Under the pieces are notes generated by a model. The model had not been told where the DNA came from. It made no database searches and saw only the letters and a program-made list of their open reading frames with translations. A program made the position numbers and the translations under genes. From Colwellia sp. 12G3 (GTDB taxonomy: Bacteria > Pseudomonadota > Gammaproteobacteria > Enterobacterales > Alteromonadaceae): a stretch of DNA of 64,000 nucleotides. Where the stretch lies: positions 62,001 to 126,000 of the forward strand of contig NZ_PJAQ01000028.1 in the NCBI RefSeq assembly GCF_002836775.1, given 5' to 3'. Of this stretch, positions 21,864-30,222 are shown in pieces (within the stretch, counting starts at the first letter, position 1; the number at the start of each line of letters is the position of its first letter).

Positions 21864-24800
21864 CTATAACGCGTAGGTCATACCTAAAAAGAATTGACGA
21901 CCAAAGTACTGAATGGTGCCTGTTTGGCTTTGTACGCCAAAGTAACTTTTAGTCGGTTCGTCGGTTAAGTTGTTCACCTGAAAAACCATGCCTAAATTCT
22001 CAGTAACTTGATAAGAAGCCTGATAATCAATCACCAATTCGTCATCGTAATTAACGGTTTGTGCTTCTACAGCAACTTGCTCTGACACAAACTCATCTCT
22101 ATAACGCGCACTGATACGTGTTTCAAAACCTTGATAGCTCCAAAAAAGCGTGGTTTGTAAAACATTTTCAGATAAGCCCGGCAATGAAATAGGTAAATCT
22201 TGTTGTCCTAATTGTGAAATTTGTTGGATCTCACTTTTGGTATGTGAGTAACTTGTCGTAAGTCCTAAGCCAGACCAGAAATCAGGTAAGAATGAAAAAA
22301 CTTGGGTGTAACTCACTTCAAGCCCTTTTATATAACCGCCTTTATCATCGTTGAACGCCGTTTCAAAATTACCGTTACGAATTTCTAATGGCACGCCGCT
22401 TAATGGGTCAATATATTCGTCAGGTACGATTAAACCATTACCCTCAAAGTCATATTCACTGATGGTTTGCGTAACAATACCTGCCGATTCTATGTCTTTA
22501 TAGAAAAGCGCAAAAACAAAGTTACCATCAGAATCGGTAAAGTATCGCTCATAAGAAAGGTCATATTGATTGGCATAAAACGGCTTTAAATTAGGACTGT
22601 TTTTAGCGTTACCACTGATTTCAGCATACGTACCACTGTCAGTTGTCACCGGGGCAATATTGACACTACTGTTGGAAGCTAATCGGTCAATATTAGGGCG
22701 GCTCATTACTTTAGCCGCAGCAAAACGTATTTGGTCATCTGGGGTTATATGAAAGTTTACATTCATTTGAGGCAAGTAATCCGTGTAAGTATTAGTGATA
22801 ATACCCGGTGCATACTTTTGATTAACTAGCCCAGCGTCATCAGTAATAAACTGTGCGCCTAATTCAGAATTTGCTCGAACAATAACATTGCCATCTTCAT
22901 CAACAGCATCTTGTCCGTAAGCATCTTTTACCGTAGTTTCACCAACATCTTGTAAAGAAGTTGACGCTTGCTTGGTTCTAACAACACGAACACCAAAGTT
23001 ACCAGTTACCGGAACACTGCCAATTTCCATGTCAATATTTGCCATGACATAAGCCGCGAAAATATCTTCAAATACTTGACCACTTTCTTTCATGGTCCAA
23101 GCTGTATCCTTACCTAATGGATCACCATTGATAACGCCACTGGCAGTACTGCCCCACGTTTGAACGGGCTGAGGTACGCCTTCAGGAAACCAAGCATTAA
23201 GCACTTTATCTTGATCAAGCGACAAATAGCTTGGATAAGCAGAGAAATCGCCCTTCCAGTCAACGACTGTTGCCATATCGTCAGTGATTTTTAACGGCAT
23301 TTCTTTTGAATTAAAACCACTGTCGCTACCAAATTCAAAAACTGAACGGTCGTTACTGTATTCTCTTTCTGAATAACGCGCACCAACCTCTACCGACGAG
23401 ATGTAATCCGTATCAAGGGTGTACTCAAAATCAACACGAGCAGCAATAACTTCGTCTGAATTCACATAAGGATAAATACCGTATTTTGTTACCATGACTC
23501 GGTTTAAATCAGTTAACGCATCCGCTTGATTTAAACTAACATCAGGTAAATCTAAACCGTTTAATAAGTAGTTAATTGATACGTTATTATCAAACTCTGG
23601 TATTGCAGCATTCGCGTCATCAGCAACTAACGACCAAATTAAACCGTTTCTAAAATCACTTGTCGCAGATGAATACGATAAATCTACCGCCATATTAAAG
23701 TTGTCTGTGATTTGCCAATCAGCATTTAAGCCAAAACTTTGTACTTCATCAGAATCACTATTGTCATCATTAACAACTTCAACACGTGTTGAACTGTTAG
23801 AGGTTCTATTAAACGTACCGCCTACTACCGAGTTGTCGATAATAGTCGCATTGCCAATCGCCGCTTGGCTTCCATCAAATTTTACCCGATAACCACGGGC
23901 GAATTCTTCTGAATCAAACTTAGAATAAAAACTATCAAACTTGAGGGTGAAATTTTCAACGGGTTGCCATTCAAGAGTAGCAACAAAACCATCACGGGTT
24001 TCTTCACCACCTTTGTGTTGTAACTCAAACCCTTCACCAACATATTCTTTAGCGAGGTGAATACCCTCTTCTTTGGTTGGTCCATTGGTATCGTCAGCTA
24101 ATCCGTCTACATCTCTTAATTTACTGTAGTTAAGGCCAACAAACTGTGTAGTTGCAGTGGGTTGAAATAAGCGCGCATATCCAAGTGCAACACCAAAGGT
24201 ATCATCAGCAAATTTACCTTGGTATGAAACACTAAAACGATGGCCTGTTGAGGTAGCATCAGGAACATCACTGGCTAAATCGTTATACATACCACGGGCA
24301 TTTACATTGAATGAATGCTGTTCTTCATTTTTCAACGGGCTGGCCGTTTTTAATTCAACTGTACCTGCCACGCCACCTTCAATAAGTGATACTTTTGGTG
24401 ATTTAAATACTGAGGCTTGTGAAATCAGCTCTGAGGGGTATTGGTCAAATTCAACGCTCCGCTGACCGCTGGTTGATACTTGCTCGCGCCCATTTAATGT
24501 TGTCGATACAAAACCGCCTGACATACCACGAATATTAATTTCAGCAGCTTGCCCACCGGTTCTTACCGCAGAGATACCCGGTAAGCGCGTTAAAGCGTCA
24601 GCCATGGAAACGTCAGGTAGTGCCCCGAGATCATCAGCGGTTATTTGCTCTGATACCGTATCGGCAAAACGTTTCTGATTAATAGACTTAATCAGTGAAC
24701 GTCTAAAACCAGTCACTTCAATCACTTCTACTGCATCAATCTCTTGTTCGGCATTGTTTTTTTCGACAACTTTATCTGGCTCTTGAGTGGCTTTCACCGC

Positions 24801-24887
24801 TTCTTGAGCATAAAGCCCGCCAGAAGACACCATAAAACCACAGGAAAGTAAGGCTATTGAAAGCTTACTCGGCTTGAATGTACGCAT
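21864..24887 (-). CDS. TonB-dependent receptor, probably for maltodextrins
   Basis: This is an outer-membrane active transporter of about 1007 residues. A signal peptide ends near GLYAQE. A TonB box-like stretch precedes the plug (EVIEVTGFRRSLIKSINQKR). The plug has LPDVSMADALTRLPGISAVR, INIRGMSGG and the GG-x-x-GTVELKT end. The C-terminus MTYAL closes the 22-strand barrel. The plug wording is typical of the TonB-Xanth-Caul group used for sugars. The adjacent downstream pullulanase suggests an alpha-glucan oligosaccharide substrate. I chose ATG 24887 because GAGGGG lies about seven bases before it; ATG 24908 lacks a site. Two LacI-type operators lie upstream. Confidence 0.9.
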   Translation of the reverse strand: MRTFKPSKLSIALLSCGFMVSSGGLYAQEAVKATQEPDKVVEKNNAEQEIDAVEVIEVTGFRRSLIKSINQKRFADTVSEQITADDLGALPDVSMADALTRLPGISAVRTGGQAAEINIRGMSGGFVSTTLNGREQVSTSGQRSVEFDQYPSELISQASVFKSPKVSLIEGGVAGTVELKTASPLKNEEQHSFNVNARGMYNDLASDVPDATSTGHRFSVSYQGKFADDTFGVALGYARLFQPTATTQFVGLNYSKLRDVDGLADDTNGPTKEEGIHLAKEYVGEGFELQHKGGEETRDGFVATLEWQPVENFTLKFDSFYSKFDSEEFARGYRVKFDGSQAAIGNATIIDNSVVGGTFNRTSNSSTRVEVVNDDNSDSDEVQSFGLNADWQITDNFNMAVDLSYSSATSDFRNGLIWSLVADDANAAIPEFDNNVSINYLLNGLDLPDVSLNQADALTDLNRVMVTKYGIYPYVNSDEVIAARVDFEYTLDTDYISSVEVGARYSEREYSNDRSVFEFGSDSGFNSKEMPLKITDDMATVVDWKGDFSAYPSYLSLDQDKVLNAWFPEGVPQPVQTWGSTASGVINGDPLGKDTAWTMKESGQVFEDIFAAYVMANIDMEIGSVPVTGNFGVRVVRTKQASTSLQDVGETTVKDAYGQDAVDEDGNVIVRANSELGAQFITDDAGLVNQKYAPGIITNTYTDYLPQMNVNFHITPDDQIRFAAAKVMSRPNIDRLASNSSVNIAPVTTDSGTYAEISGNAKNSPNLKPFYANQYDLSYERYFTDSDGNFVFALFYKDIESAGIVTQTISEYDFEGNGLIVPDEYIDPLSGVPLEIRNGNFETAFNDDKGGYIKGLEVSYTQVFSFLPDFWSGLGLTTSYSHTKSEIQQISQLGQQDLPISLPGLSENVLQTTLFWSYQGFETRISARYRDEFVSEQVAVEAQTVNYDDELVIDYQASYQVTENLGMVFQVNNLTDEPTKSYFGVQSQTGTIQYFGRQFFLGMTYAL

Positions 24888-24997
24888 AAATTTTCCCCTC
24901 ATATTCATCCATGAAATATTATTATTTTCAGTTTTCTAACTGACTTCGTTAATCATTATTTCTACAATATAAAGGGCGAATTTTTCTTTAGATATGC

Positions 24998-25015
24998 TTT
25001 GCATACGTATTCAAA
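24998..25015. promoter_or_regulatory. LacI-type operator candidate upstream of the TonB receptor
   Basis: TTTGCATACGTATTCAAA is a near-perfect palindrome with a central CG, the usual form of LacI-family sites. It lies about 110 bases before the receptor start. The same motif recurs at 25173-25200. The regulator is not in this window. Confidence 0.6.
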
Positions 25016-25172
25016 AATAGGCAAAAAGAACACGATTCTTAATGAAAAGTAGATAAATTGATAAGTTAACGCTTAAAAATAAGCCTACAGCCTATTAATA
25101 TCGAAGTTTTAGAGGATTATTCATATCGATAAATCGTCATGAAATGTTACAAAATACCGCTAATTGATTACG

Positions 25173-25200
25173 TTTGAATACGTATGAATACGTATGCAAA
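25173..25200. promoter_or_regulatory. Two overlapping LacI-type operators
   Basis: The half-site GAATACGTATG is repeated head to tail, giving two CG-centred palindromes ten bases (one helical turn) apart. The outer edges are TTTGAATACG and CGTATGCAAA. Together with 24998-25015 this gives three copies of TACGTA inside about 200 bases upstream of the alpha-glucan receptor. The spacing suggests cooperative binding or looping. Confidence 0.6.
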
Positions 25201-25276
25201 ATATAGGGATAATTATTAACACGCGATAGTGAAGATAAATTCAGGTGGGAGTTTACTGGAGTTAAACAGCTCATTA

Positions 25277-25358
25277 AGTCCGTCATCTTCGAAGTGTCTT
25301 GTCGAAGATCCATTCCCTAAAGTCCGTCTTCTTCGAAGTGTCTTATCGAAGAACCATT
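25277..25358. repeat. 44-bp tandem repeat, two units
   Basis: AGTCCGTC-A/T-TCTTCGAAGTGTCTT-G/A-TCGAAGA-x-CCATT occurs at 25277 and again at 25321. Each unit contains the inverted pair TCTTCGA / TCGAAGA. It lies just after the MFS gene stop on the minus strand, so it may act as a 3' hairpin. Confidence 0.7.
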
Positions 25359-25363
25359 GTCTT

Positions 25364-26551
25364 TTACTTTAATGCAGAAGAACTGAATCTCTGTAAACGC
25401 CAGCACAATAAATAAATTAAACCATACAATATCATGCCGCCAACTAGCACCCCATGCCATGAGCCATATTGCCAACAGGCAACTAAGTAAAAGCCCCCTA
25501 GGCTACCGCCAACATAATAATGCACTAGGTATAAGGCCGTTGCGGTTGCTTTCGCAGTTTTGGCTTTCTGACTTACCCAAGCATAAGCAAGAGAGTGGGT
25601 GAAAAAAGAGCCTGAGCTAATAAATAACAAACCAATAACCATGGCGTACAATGAATCGTAAGCAGCAATCCACATACCTATCGCACTCACCGTTGTACCT
25701 AAAACCATGCCTTTAATGGGACTGTAAAGTTGGCTCCATCGACCACTGAGTTTTGCCGTAATAGTACCGCTGAGATAACACAAAAATATCATCGACGTTA
25801 AGCTGATAGACAGTGAATAAGGTGGCGCGACAAGTCGAAATCCCATTACCGTATAAAGGTTAACGAACAGCGAAAAGTTTACTCCACCAATAAGCATAGC
25901 GAACCATAACTCACGCTGTTTTAAGTGCCCGATCACACTTTTATTATGGTTACGGAACTGGCCTTTTTGGGGCGTAAAATGTTGTTGTTCAGGTAATAAT
26001 CTACTCACTAATAACGCGCCGAGTAAACTGAAAATAGCCATACCAATTACCGCTATATTCCAGCCCCAATACTGTGTGGCAAAACCACCATATAAACGCC
26101 CAGCAATTCCCCCTAATGAATTCGCACTAATATAACCACCTACGGCAATCATAAAGGCTTTTGGGGTGAATTCTTCAGCCATAAAAGCCACAGCAACGGC
26201 GACAAAACCCGCAAGAGAAATCCCCATAACGGCTCGGGTTAAGGTTAACATTATCAAGGAGTCTGTGAGTAACATTGCCATGCCCGTAAACGGCAATAAG
26301 AAAAGGCTCAGCATCATCACCTTACGACGGCCAATAATTTCTGAGCCAACCGCCCAAGGCACAAGCGTAAGCGCTAACGTTAAGGTACATGACGCAAGTA
26401 ACCAATTAATTTCAATGGCACTGGCGTTAAATTTTTCTGCCATCAAGGGCAACATGGGTTGGAACATGTACAAGTTACAAAACACAAGGAAAGAGCCTAA
26501 TGCTAACGCAAAGCTAGCACGGCGATAAGCGGCTGTTTTTATTTCAATCAT
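25364..26551 (-). CDS. MFS transporter
   Basis: This is a 12-helix major facilitator of 395 residues. The family motif between helices 2 and 3 reads GSEIIGRRKVM. The opening helix (ALALGSFLVFCNLYMFQPML) resembles the YnfM/inner-membrane drug:H+ antiporter group (DHA1), as do EFTPKAFMIAVGGYISANSLGG and the second-half motif LSGRWSQLY. A substrate cannot be assigned. It lies upstream of the alpha-glucan receptor, but about 475 bases of promoter and repeats lie between, so a sugar role is not supported by the family. An efflux role is more likely. Confidence 0.85.
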   Translation of the reverse strand: MIEIKTAAYRRASFALALGSFLVFCNLYMFQPMLPLMAEKFNASAIEINWLLASCTLTLALTLVPWAVGSEIIGRRKVMMLSLFLLPFTGMAMLLTDSLIMLTLTRAVMGISLAGFVAVAVAFMAEEFTPKAFMIAVGGYISANSLGGIAGRLYGGFATQYWGWNIAVIGMAIFSLLGALLVSRLLPEQQHFTPQKGQFRNHNKSVIGHLKQRELWFAMLIGGVNFSLFVNLYTVMGFRLVAPPYSLSISLTSMIFLCYLSGTITAKLSGRWSQLYSPIKGMVLGTTVSAIGMWIAAYDSLYAMVIGLLFISSGSFFTHSLAYAWVSQKAKTAKATATALYLVHYYVGGSLGGFYLVACWQYGSWHGVLVGGMILYGLIYLLCWRLQRFSSSALK

Positions 26552-26652
26552 GATGAGATGACACTTAGCAGGTGACGTTCAATAACAAAGGTTATTTTAC
26601 AACTGATAACAGGTTAAGGATACAAGATTAAAGTGAAAGATGAGGGTAATAA

Positions 26653-27015
26653 TTACCTTTTCACAAGCCTTTCAATAGCAGGTATATCAAAAAAACTATT
26701 CTCACTGTCATTGTTTACTGCAGTTTTCAGTTCAGTAAAAGCAGCTTTACGTGCCTTACGTTGGTCATTGGTTACACCAAAAACGCTAAAGTGTGCCTCA
26801 TCCATTAACTCAATGGCTTCCGCTCGCGTAATAACAGCTAAAAATTCACCCGCATTAATAAAGCCCTGCACTCTTTGTTTAAGCTCAGCATCAAGTTTAT
26901 TCTTGTGCAAAAGCTGAAAGTAGCCGGTTAACTGGCGAGAACATTCGCGCTTAAAATTTTCTTTAGTAATGCTTTCTGTGTTGATAGGGTCTTACTTGGT
27001 GACTTCTTTATGCAA
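26653..27015 (-). pseudogene. Small conserved-looking protein gene with an early in-frame stop
   Basis: A good ribosome site (AAGGA, seven bases before) precedes a TTG at 27015 whose frame reads L-HKEVTK, then TAA at 26992-26994. It continues open as DPINTESITKENFKRECS and on to the stop at 26653. Without the TAA (one base from CAA) the protein would have 120 residues. A shorter frame from TTG 26910 (85 residues) is the only start-to-stop product after the stop that uses a common start codon, and it has no ribosome site. The sequence is charged and helical (ITRAEAIELMDEAHF) with no family I know. The gene is probably broken, or a rare start after the TAA is used. Confidence 0.45.
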
Positions 27016-27141
27016 AATATAAATCCTTATTGCTCTGATTAGTCCTATCTTGCTTAATAATCTTAATCAGGACAAGACCATTTCAGGTCACAGGTTGAGT
27101 TATATTTAGCAAAAGATGAAAAGCACATGGAAAATTAAACA

Positions 27142-27170
27142 TCTCATGCCAGCGTATTTGTGGCATGAGA
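27142..27170. repeat. Perfect 10-bp inverted repeat
   Basis: TCTCATGCCA pairs with TGGCATGAGA across a nine-base loop. No T-run follows on either strand. It lies between the broken small gene and the cassette group. Confidence 0.5.
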
Positions 27171-27302
27171 CAGCTAACTAAATGGCCTGATAATAGAGCG
27201 TAGGTAGCTTTACATAACGAGGTTAGTATTTGAAATATTCACTTATGCCACATTCGAGACATTAGCTTTTAAATATAATCAATACTTCGGACTAGGTTTC
27301 AT

Positions 27303-27402
27303 ACCAACGCCCTAATAACAGGCAAATAATAGTTGCTTAAAATAGGTGAACGTAGTGAAAAAAGAGCCAACTGGATTTTGTCCTGCTTGAAATTCTTGTT
27401 AG
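27303..27402 (-). other. attC-like integron recombination site 3
   Basis: On the minus strand the site begins GCTAACAAG, overlapping the stop codon of the preceding cassette gene. It continues with GGACAAAATCCAGTTGGCT and ends in TTATTAGGGCGTTGG. The layout (TAACAA at the 5' end, G/C-rich palindromic arms, GGGCGTT at the 3' end, about 100 bases) matches attC sites of the VCR type. It is the last of three in the row. Confidence 0.65.
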
Positions 27403-27731
27403 CTCCATGTTTTCACATGACTAAAATGATTAAATATATCTAGTGAATCAAATGCCTCGATATACTCTTTATATTCTGGTGCTTTCTGGAGAATTTTGAC
27501 TTGCTTAGCGGCTTCTTCCGCAAACTCAACAGACGACCAACGCACATAATCCATAAACATATTACTATCTCGGCAACCCTGATAAAACTCATAACTAATA
27601 AAACCATCAAAGCTCATTACAAGTTTACGGAATTTATCAATAGCTGAATTAACATAAACGCTGTTCATTTCTGGTTTTATTTTATAAACAACCAACTCTA
27701 CAACTTCATTTAAATTTTCGGTGTTCATCAC
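27399..27731 (-). CDS. Cassette protein, ABM-like dimeric barrel fold
   Basis: The 110-residue protein has the pattern of the antibiotic-biosynthesis-monooxygenase-like (dimeric alpha/beta barrel) superfamily. A first strand (VVELVVYKIKPEM) is followed by a helix, the central FDGFISYEFYQGCRDSNMFMDYVRW strand pair (long strand, loop, D-x-V-x-W), and a helix ending near YIEAFDS. Many such small proteins are integron cassettes. The true reaction is unknown and may not be a monooxygenase. The gene is bounded by two attC-like sites in the same orientation, and its stop codon overlaps the downstream site. Confidence 0.7.
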   Translation of the reverse strand: MMNTENLNEVVELVVYKIKPEMNSVYVNSAIDKFRKLVMSFDGFISYEFYQGCRDSNMFMDYVRWSSVEFAEEAAKQVKILQKAPEYKEYIEAFDSLDIFNHFSHVKTWS

Positions 27732-27744
27732 AACCTCTGATAAT

Positions 27745-27845
27745 GCCTAACGCCGTTTTAAGCGGCGAAAAATAGTTTGCTAAAATGTGTAACGAAGTGG
27801 AACCGAGCACACTGTTACGAGTTGACTTAAAAACCTTGTTATGTT
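27745..27845 (-). other. attC-like integron recombination site 2
   Basis: On the minus strand the site begins CATAACAAGG, overlapping the stop codon of the gene before it. It ends TTAAAACGGCGTTAGGC, whose GTTAGGC fits the GTTRRRY core exactly. The arms CGCCG / CGGCG next to the core can pair. About 101 bases. Confidence 0.7.
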
Positions 27846-28228
27846 TTTAAAACACCCATTATTTCAAGCCACTCAAAAGCTTCGTTTAAGTCTTCACAAA
27901 ATTTAGTCTCAACATTTGTCAGTGCGGCATGACTTTTTTCGATAAGTACTTTTTGTAAACTCAAGCTACAAACAACGGCTTCATACTTTTGGTTATGAAG
28001 ATTACTCCATTTATTTACACTATCAAGATGTTCCCAAACTTCAGGTATCGCCAACTCAAAATTTGATAGATCAACCAAACAAGCCCATTGAAGCTCTTCA
28101 ATGCTGCTGACAAGTAATTTAAACTCTTGTCCCCATCTTATTGCTGTTTCGAGGTTCCACGCACCTACAGCTTCAACCATGAGAGTACGGTCAACTATTT
28201 TCATAGAAAATGAGCCATGTTCATTCAT
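27839..28228 (-). CDS. Cassette protein of unknown function, STAS/SpoIIAA-like
   Basis: This 129-residue soluble protein has no signal peptide. It opens with a strand-turn (GSFSMKIVDRTLMVEAVGAWN), then a helix (ETAIRWGQEFKLLV), a hydrophobic strand (WACLVDLSNFEL), another helix and a cysteine-containing strand (EAVVCSLSLQ). This beta-alpha order and the V-D-L-S segment recall STAS/SpoIIAA-like folds, which are common among integron-borne hypothetical proteins. I do not recognise a named family. AGGAGGT lies six bases before the ATG, a strong ribosome site. It is flanked by attC-like sites. Confidence 0.7.
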   Translation of the reverse strand: MNEHGSFSMKIVDRTLMVEAVGAWNLETAIRWGQEFKLLVSSIEELQWACLVDLSNFELAIPEVWEHLDSVNKWSNLHNQKYEAVVCSLSLQKVLIEKSHAALTNVETKFCEDLNEAFEWLEIMGVLKT

Positions 28229-28250
28229 GCACTACCTCCTTCAGAAAAAA

Positions 28251-28344
28251 TAACGCCCTAATAATGGGCGAAAACTTGTTGGCTAAAATGTTGAAGGACG
28301 AAAACAGCCAACTTTTTTTGTCCTTATTAATTAGCTTGTTAGGT
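28251..28344 (-). other. attC-like integron recombination site 1
   Basis: On the minus strand it begins ACCTAACAAGC, which fits RYYYAAC, four bases after the stop of the lipoprotein gene. It continues GGACAAAAAAAGTTGGCT, pairs GGAC with GTCC and GTTGGCT with AGCCAAC, and ends CCCATTATTAGGGCGTTA. The end is strikingly like the VCR 3' end. Its GGACAAAA-x(0-3)-AGTTGGCT block is shared with site 3. About 94 bases. Confidence 0.75.
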
Positions 28345-28347
28345 GAT

Positions 28348-28860
28348 TTACCCACAGAATTTTTTTATAAACCAACCTTCTTCAATGGGCGTAATTTCAG
28401 TAGCAAAACGAGAGGTAATATCCGTTGCAGGTATTGAACCGTCTCCATGAATATCTACTGTAGTCATACAGCCTATATTTCGATAAAACATAATACTAGT
28501 TGAGCTAGGTATATTAGAACAATGGGATAAACGTTCAGCGCTAACTATCCTCAGGAGTGCTATGTATTCGCCATATCTATCACTTGAAATACCAACCTTA
28601 TTTAAAACGTCTCCAATTGTCACCATTGTCTTGGGGTTTTGAAGAGTATTCCACTTATTACCATATTTCCAAAAATCACCTATATGATCAGTTCCAACAG
28701 TAAAGCACGTTTCAAATTGTGTATCTCTTTTGATCATTAAGGCTAGTTGTTCAAAGGAGTCTTTATTTTGAGTAAACCCTTGCTTAATTTCATCAATTTT
28801 GACTGGTACGCAACCTTGAAAAAGCAAAGTCGACAATAGCAAACTGATCCAAACTTTCAT
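28348..28860 (-). CDS. Cassette-borne small lipoprotein, unknown function
   Basis: The protein (about 170 residues) starts MKVWISLLLSTLLFQGC, a lipoprotein signal with lipobox LFQGC, so it should be lipid-anchored. Three further cysteines (ETCFTVG, LSHCSN, IGCMTT) could form disulfides, and it ends in KKFCG. I know no family. ATG 28860 is preferred; a GTG at 28866 is the only upstream option. Just upstream on the minus strand lies CGTTAGGTGATT, whose GTTAGGT fits an integron core site. The gene therefore looks like the first cassette of the row. An attC-like site follows four bases after its stop. Confidence 0.65.
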   Translation of the reverse strand: MKVWISLLLSTLLFQGCVPVKIDEIKQGFTQNKDSFEQLALMIKRDTQFETCFTVGTDHIGDFWKYGNKWNTLQNPKTMVTIGDVLNKVGISSDRYGEYIALLRIVSAERLSHCSNIPSSTSIMFYRNIGCMTTVDIHGDGSIPATDITSRFATEITPIEEGWFIKKFCG

Positions 28861-28866
28861 AATCAC

Positions 28867-29447
28867 CTAACGTTTAATATGAGGAAAAATTCCTTCTTTC
28901 TACAAGATGGAGTTAATCGTCAATAATTTATATAATGCGAGATTACTTTATTGTTACTTGTAAATCAATTAGTTAAAAATAAAACCAACTATTCAATATG
29001 TGAAAAGAGGCAATATGCGCTCTTTCTTGTAGAAAGCAGGAATCATAGTCTACTGTATAGGAACACACTAACAACAAAATAAAAATTCATTAGAAAATAG
29101 AGGGAAAAACTTGGCGTTAATGATCGCGATGCACTCTTCGCACTTAACAACATAAAAACCTATCAATAAAGTTAGTAAACAAAATAAACCCTAAAACATC
29201 AATGCGATAGTAAGACAACGGACATATGCCCCATAGCCAACATTAGCGATAAATAGTCATACTCACTGGCGTATGTCCGATGATTTGTCATAATAATAAA
29301 GTAATACTTAGCCAACACAGCAATTAGCTGGCACAACTAACTATTGGTAGTTTAACGATAAACACTGAATGCCCACATAGTGTATTGAGTGATGCTGGTT
29401 ACTATTATGCTCGTTACTATTATTGACGACAAAAAAGGGAGATTACT
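28867..29447. other. Gene-free region with inverted repeats
   Basis: No gene and no integrase is visible in 581 bases. Next to the first cassette, TTTCTACAAG (near 28898) and CTTGTAGAAA (near 29025) form an inverted pair about 120 bases apart. At about 29219-29281, CGGACATATGCC pairs with GGCGTATGTCCG (one mismatch) across about 38 bases. The block CATATGCCC recurs upstream of the second cytochrome b gene (near 32430). The right end must hold the promoter of the cytochrome gene. Confidence 0.45.
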
Positions 29448-30161
29448 ATGAGTATTAACAGAGAACGGGTTTTTGTGTGGAGTCGTCGTATTCGGTTATT
29501 CCATTGGATAAATGTAATCGCCATCACATTACTCATTTGTATCGGCTTAGTCATTTTAAATGGCAAGTTGTTTGGTGTTAGCACGGATGGCAAGATTCTA
29601 TTAAAAACCATTCATGTAACCGTAGGTTATGTCTTTGCCACTAACTTAGTTATCAGGCTGATTATTGGTTTTATCGGTAAAGCCCATGAGCGATGGAGTA
29701 AGGTATTACCGTTTAATAAAGGTTTTACCCAAGCGCTAGTCGACTTTAAAAATAATAAGAAAGCGGCGTATAAGGGACATAACCCGGCAGGGAAATTAAT
29801 GATTTTGGCTTTATTTACCTTATTGTTTACTCAAATGATTTCAGGTCTGGTTATTGCGGGTACCGATATTTATTACCCACCTTTTGGTGGCTACTTCGCT
29901 GAAAGTATTGCCATAGATAAACAAAATATTGAGGTGATTCAGCCTTATTCAAAGGAGAATGTTGATGAAGCGGCCTATAAAGAAATGCGTGCGATACGAA
30001 CCCCGTTTATAACCGCGCATGTTTATTCGTTTTACGGGTTACTCTTCCTTATTCCGTTGCATATTTTAGGGGTTATCATTGCAGAAAGAAGAGAAAAAAC
30101 AGCGTTAGTTTCTGCCATGATTAACGGCTATAAATACTTGCCAAAAGATACTGAAGATTAA
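29448..30161 (+). CDS. Cytochrome b/b6-domain membrane protein
   Basis: This is a di-heme-type cytochrome b subunit of 237 residues related to the Ni,Fe-hydrogenase/cytochrome b561 group. It would pass electrons between quinol and a periplasmic partner. Histidines suited to bind heme are in RLFHWINV, KTIHVTVGYV, TAHVYSFYG and IPLHILG, on four membrane helices. GGGAG lies six bases before the ATG. The gene is convergent with the ACR3 operon and has no partner enzyme beside it, so what it reduces or oxidises is unknown. A similar but shorter cytochrome is encoded at 31767-32324. Confidence 0.85.
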   Translation: MSINRERVFVWSRRIRLFHWINVIAITLLICIGLVILNGKLFGVSTDGKILLKTIHVTVGYVFATNLVIRLIIGFIGKAHERWSKVLPFNKGFTQALVDFKNNKKAAYKGHNPAGKLMILALFTLLFTQMISGLVIAGTDIYYPPFGGYFAESIAIDKQNIEVIQPYSKENVDEAAYKEMRAIRTPFITAHVYSFYGLLFLIPLHILGVIIAERREKTALVSAMINGYKYLPKDTED

Positions 30162-30167
30162 GTGATA

Positions 30168-30196
30168 AATGAGTCATAGCTAAGCCATGACTCATT
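30168..30196. terminator. Stem-loop between convergent genes
   Basis: AATGAGTCAT pairs with ATGACTCATT around a nine-base loop. It lies between the ends of two convergent genes and may serve both. No long T-run follows, so it is a weak terminator at best. Confidence 0.45.
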
Positions 30197-30222
30197 ATTG
30201 GCTTATGATTAGCCGTTGGTAA

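Noticed and set aside
25277..25358. Possible CRISPR
   Set aside because: Only two units that follow each other directly, with no spacers of regular size and no cas gene.
28210..28437. 75-codon plus-strand frame
   Set aside because: It spans an attC-like site and overlaps two cassette genes on the other strand; no ribosome site.
28867..29447. Integron integrase or attI
   Set aside because: No open frame for an integrase exists in the region on either strand, and no attI can be recognised by eye.
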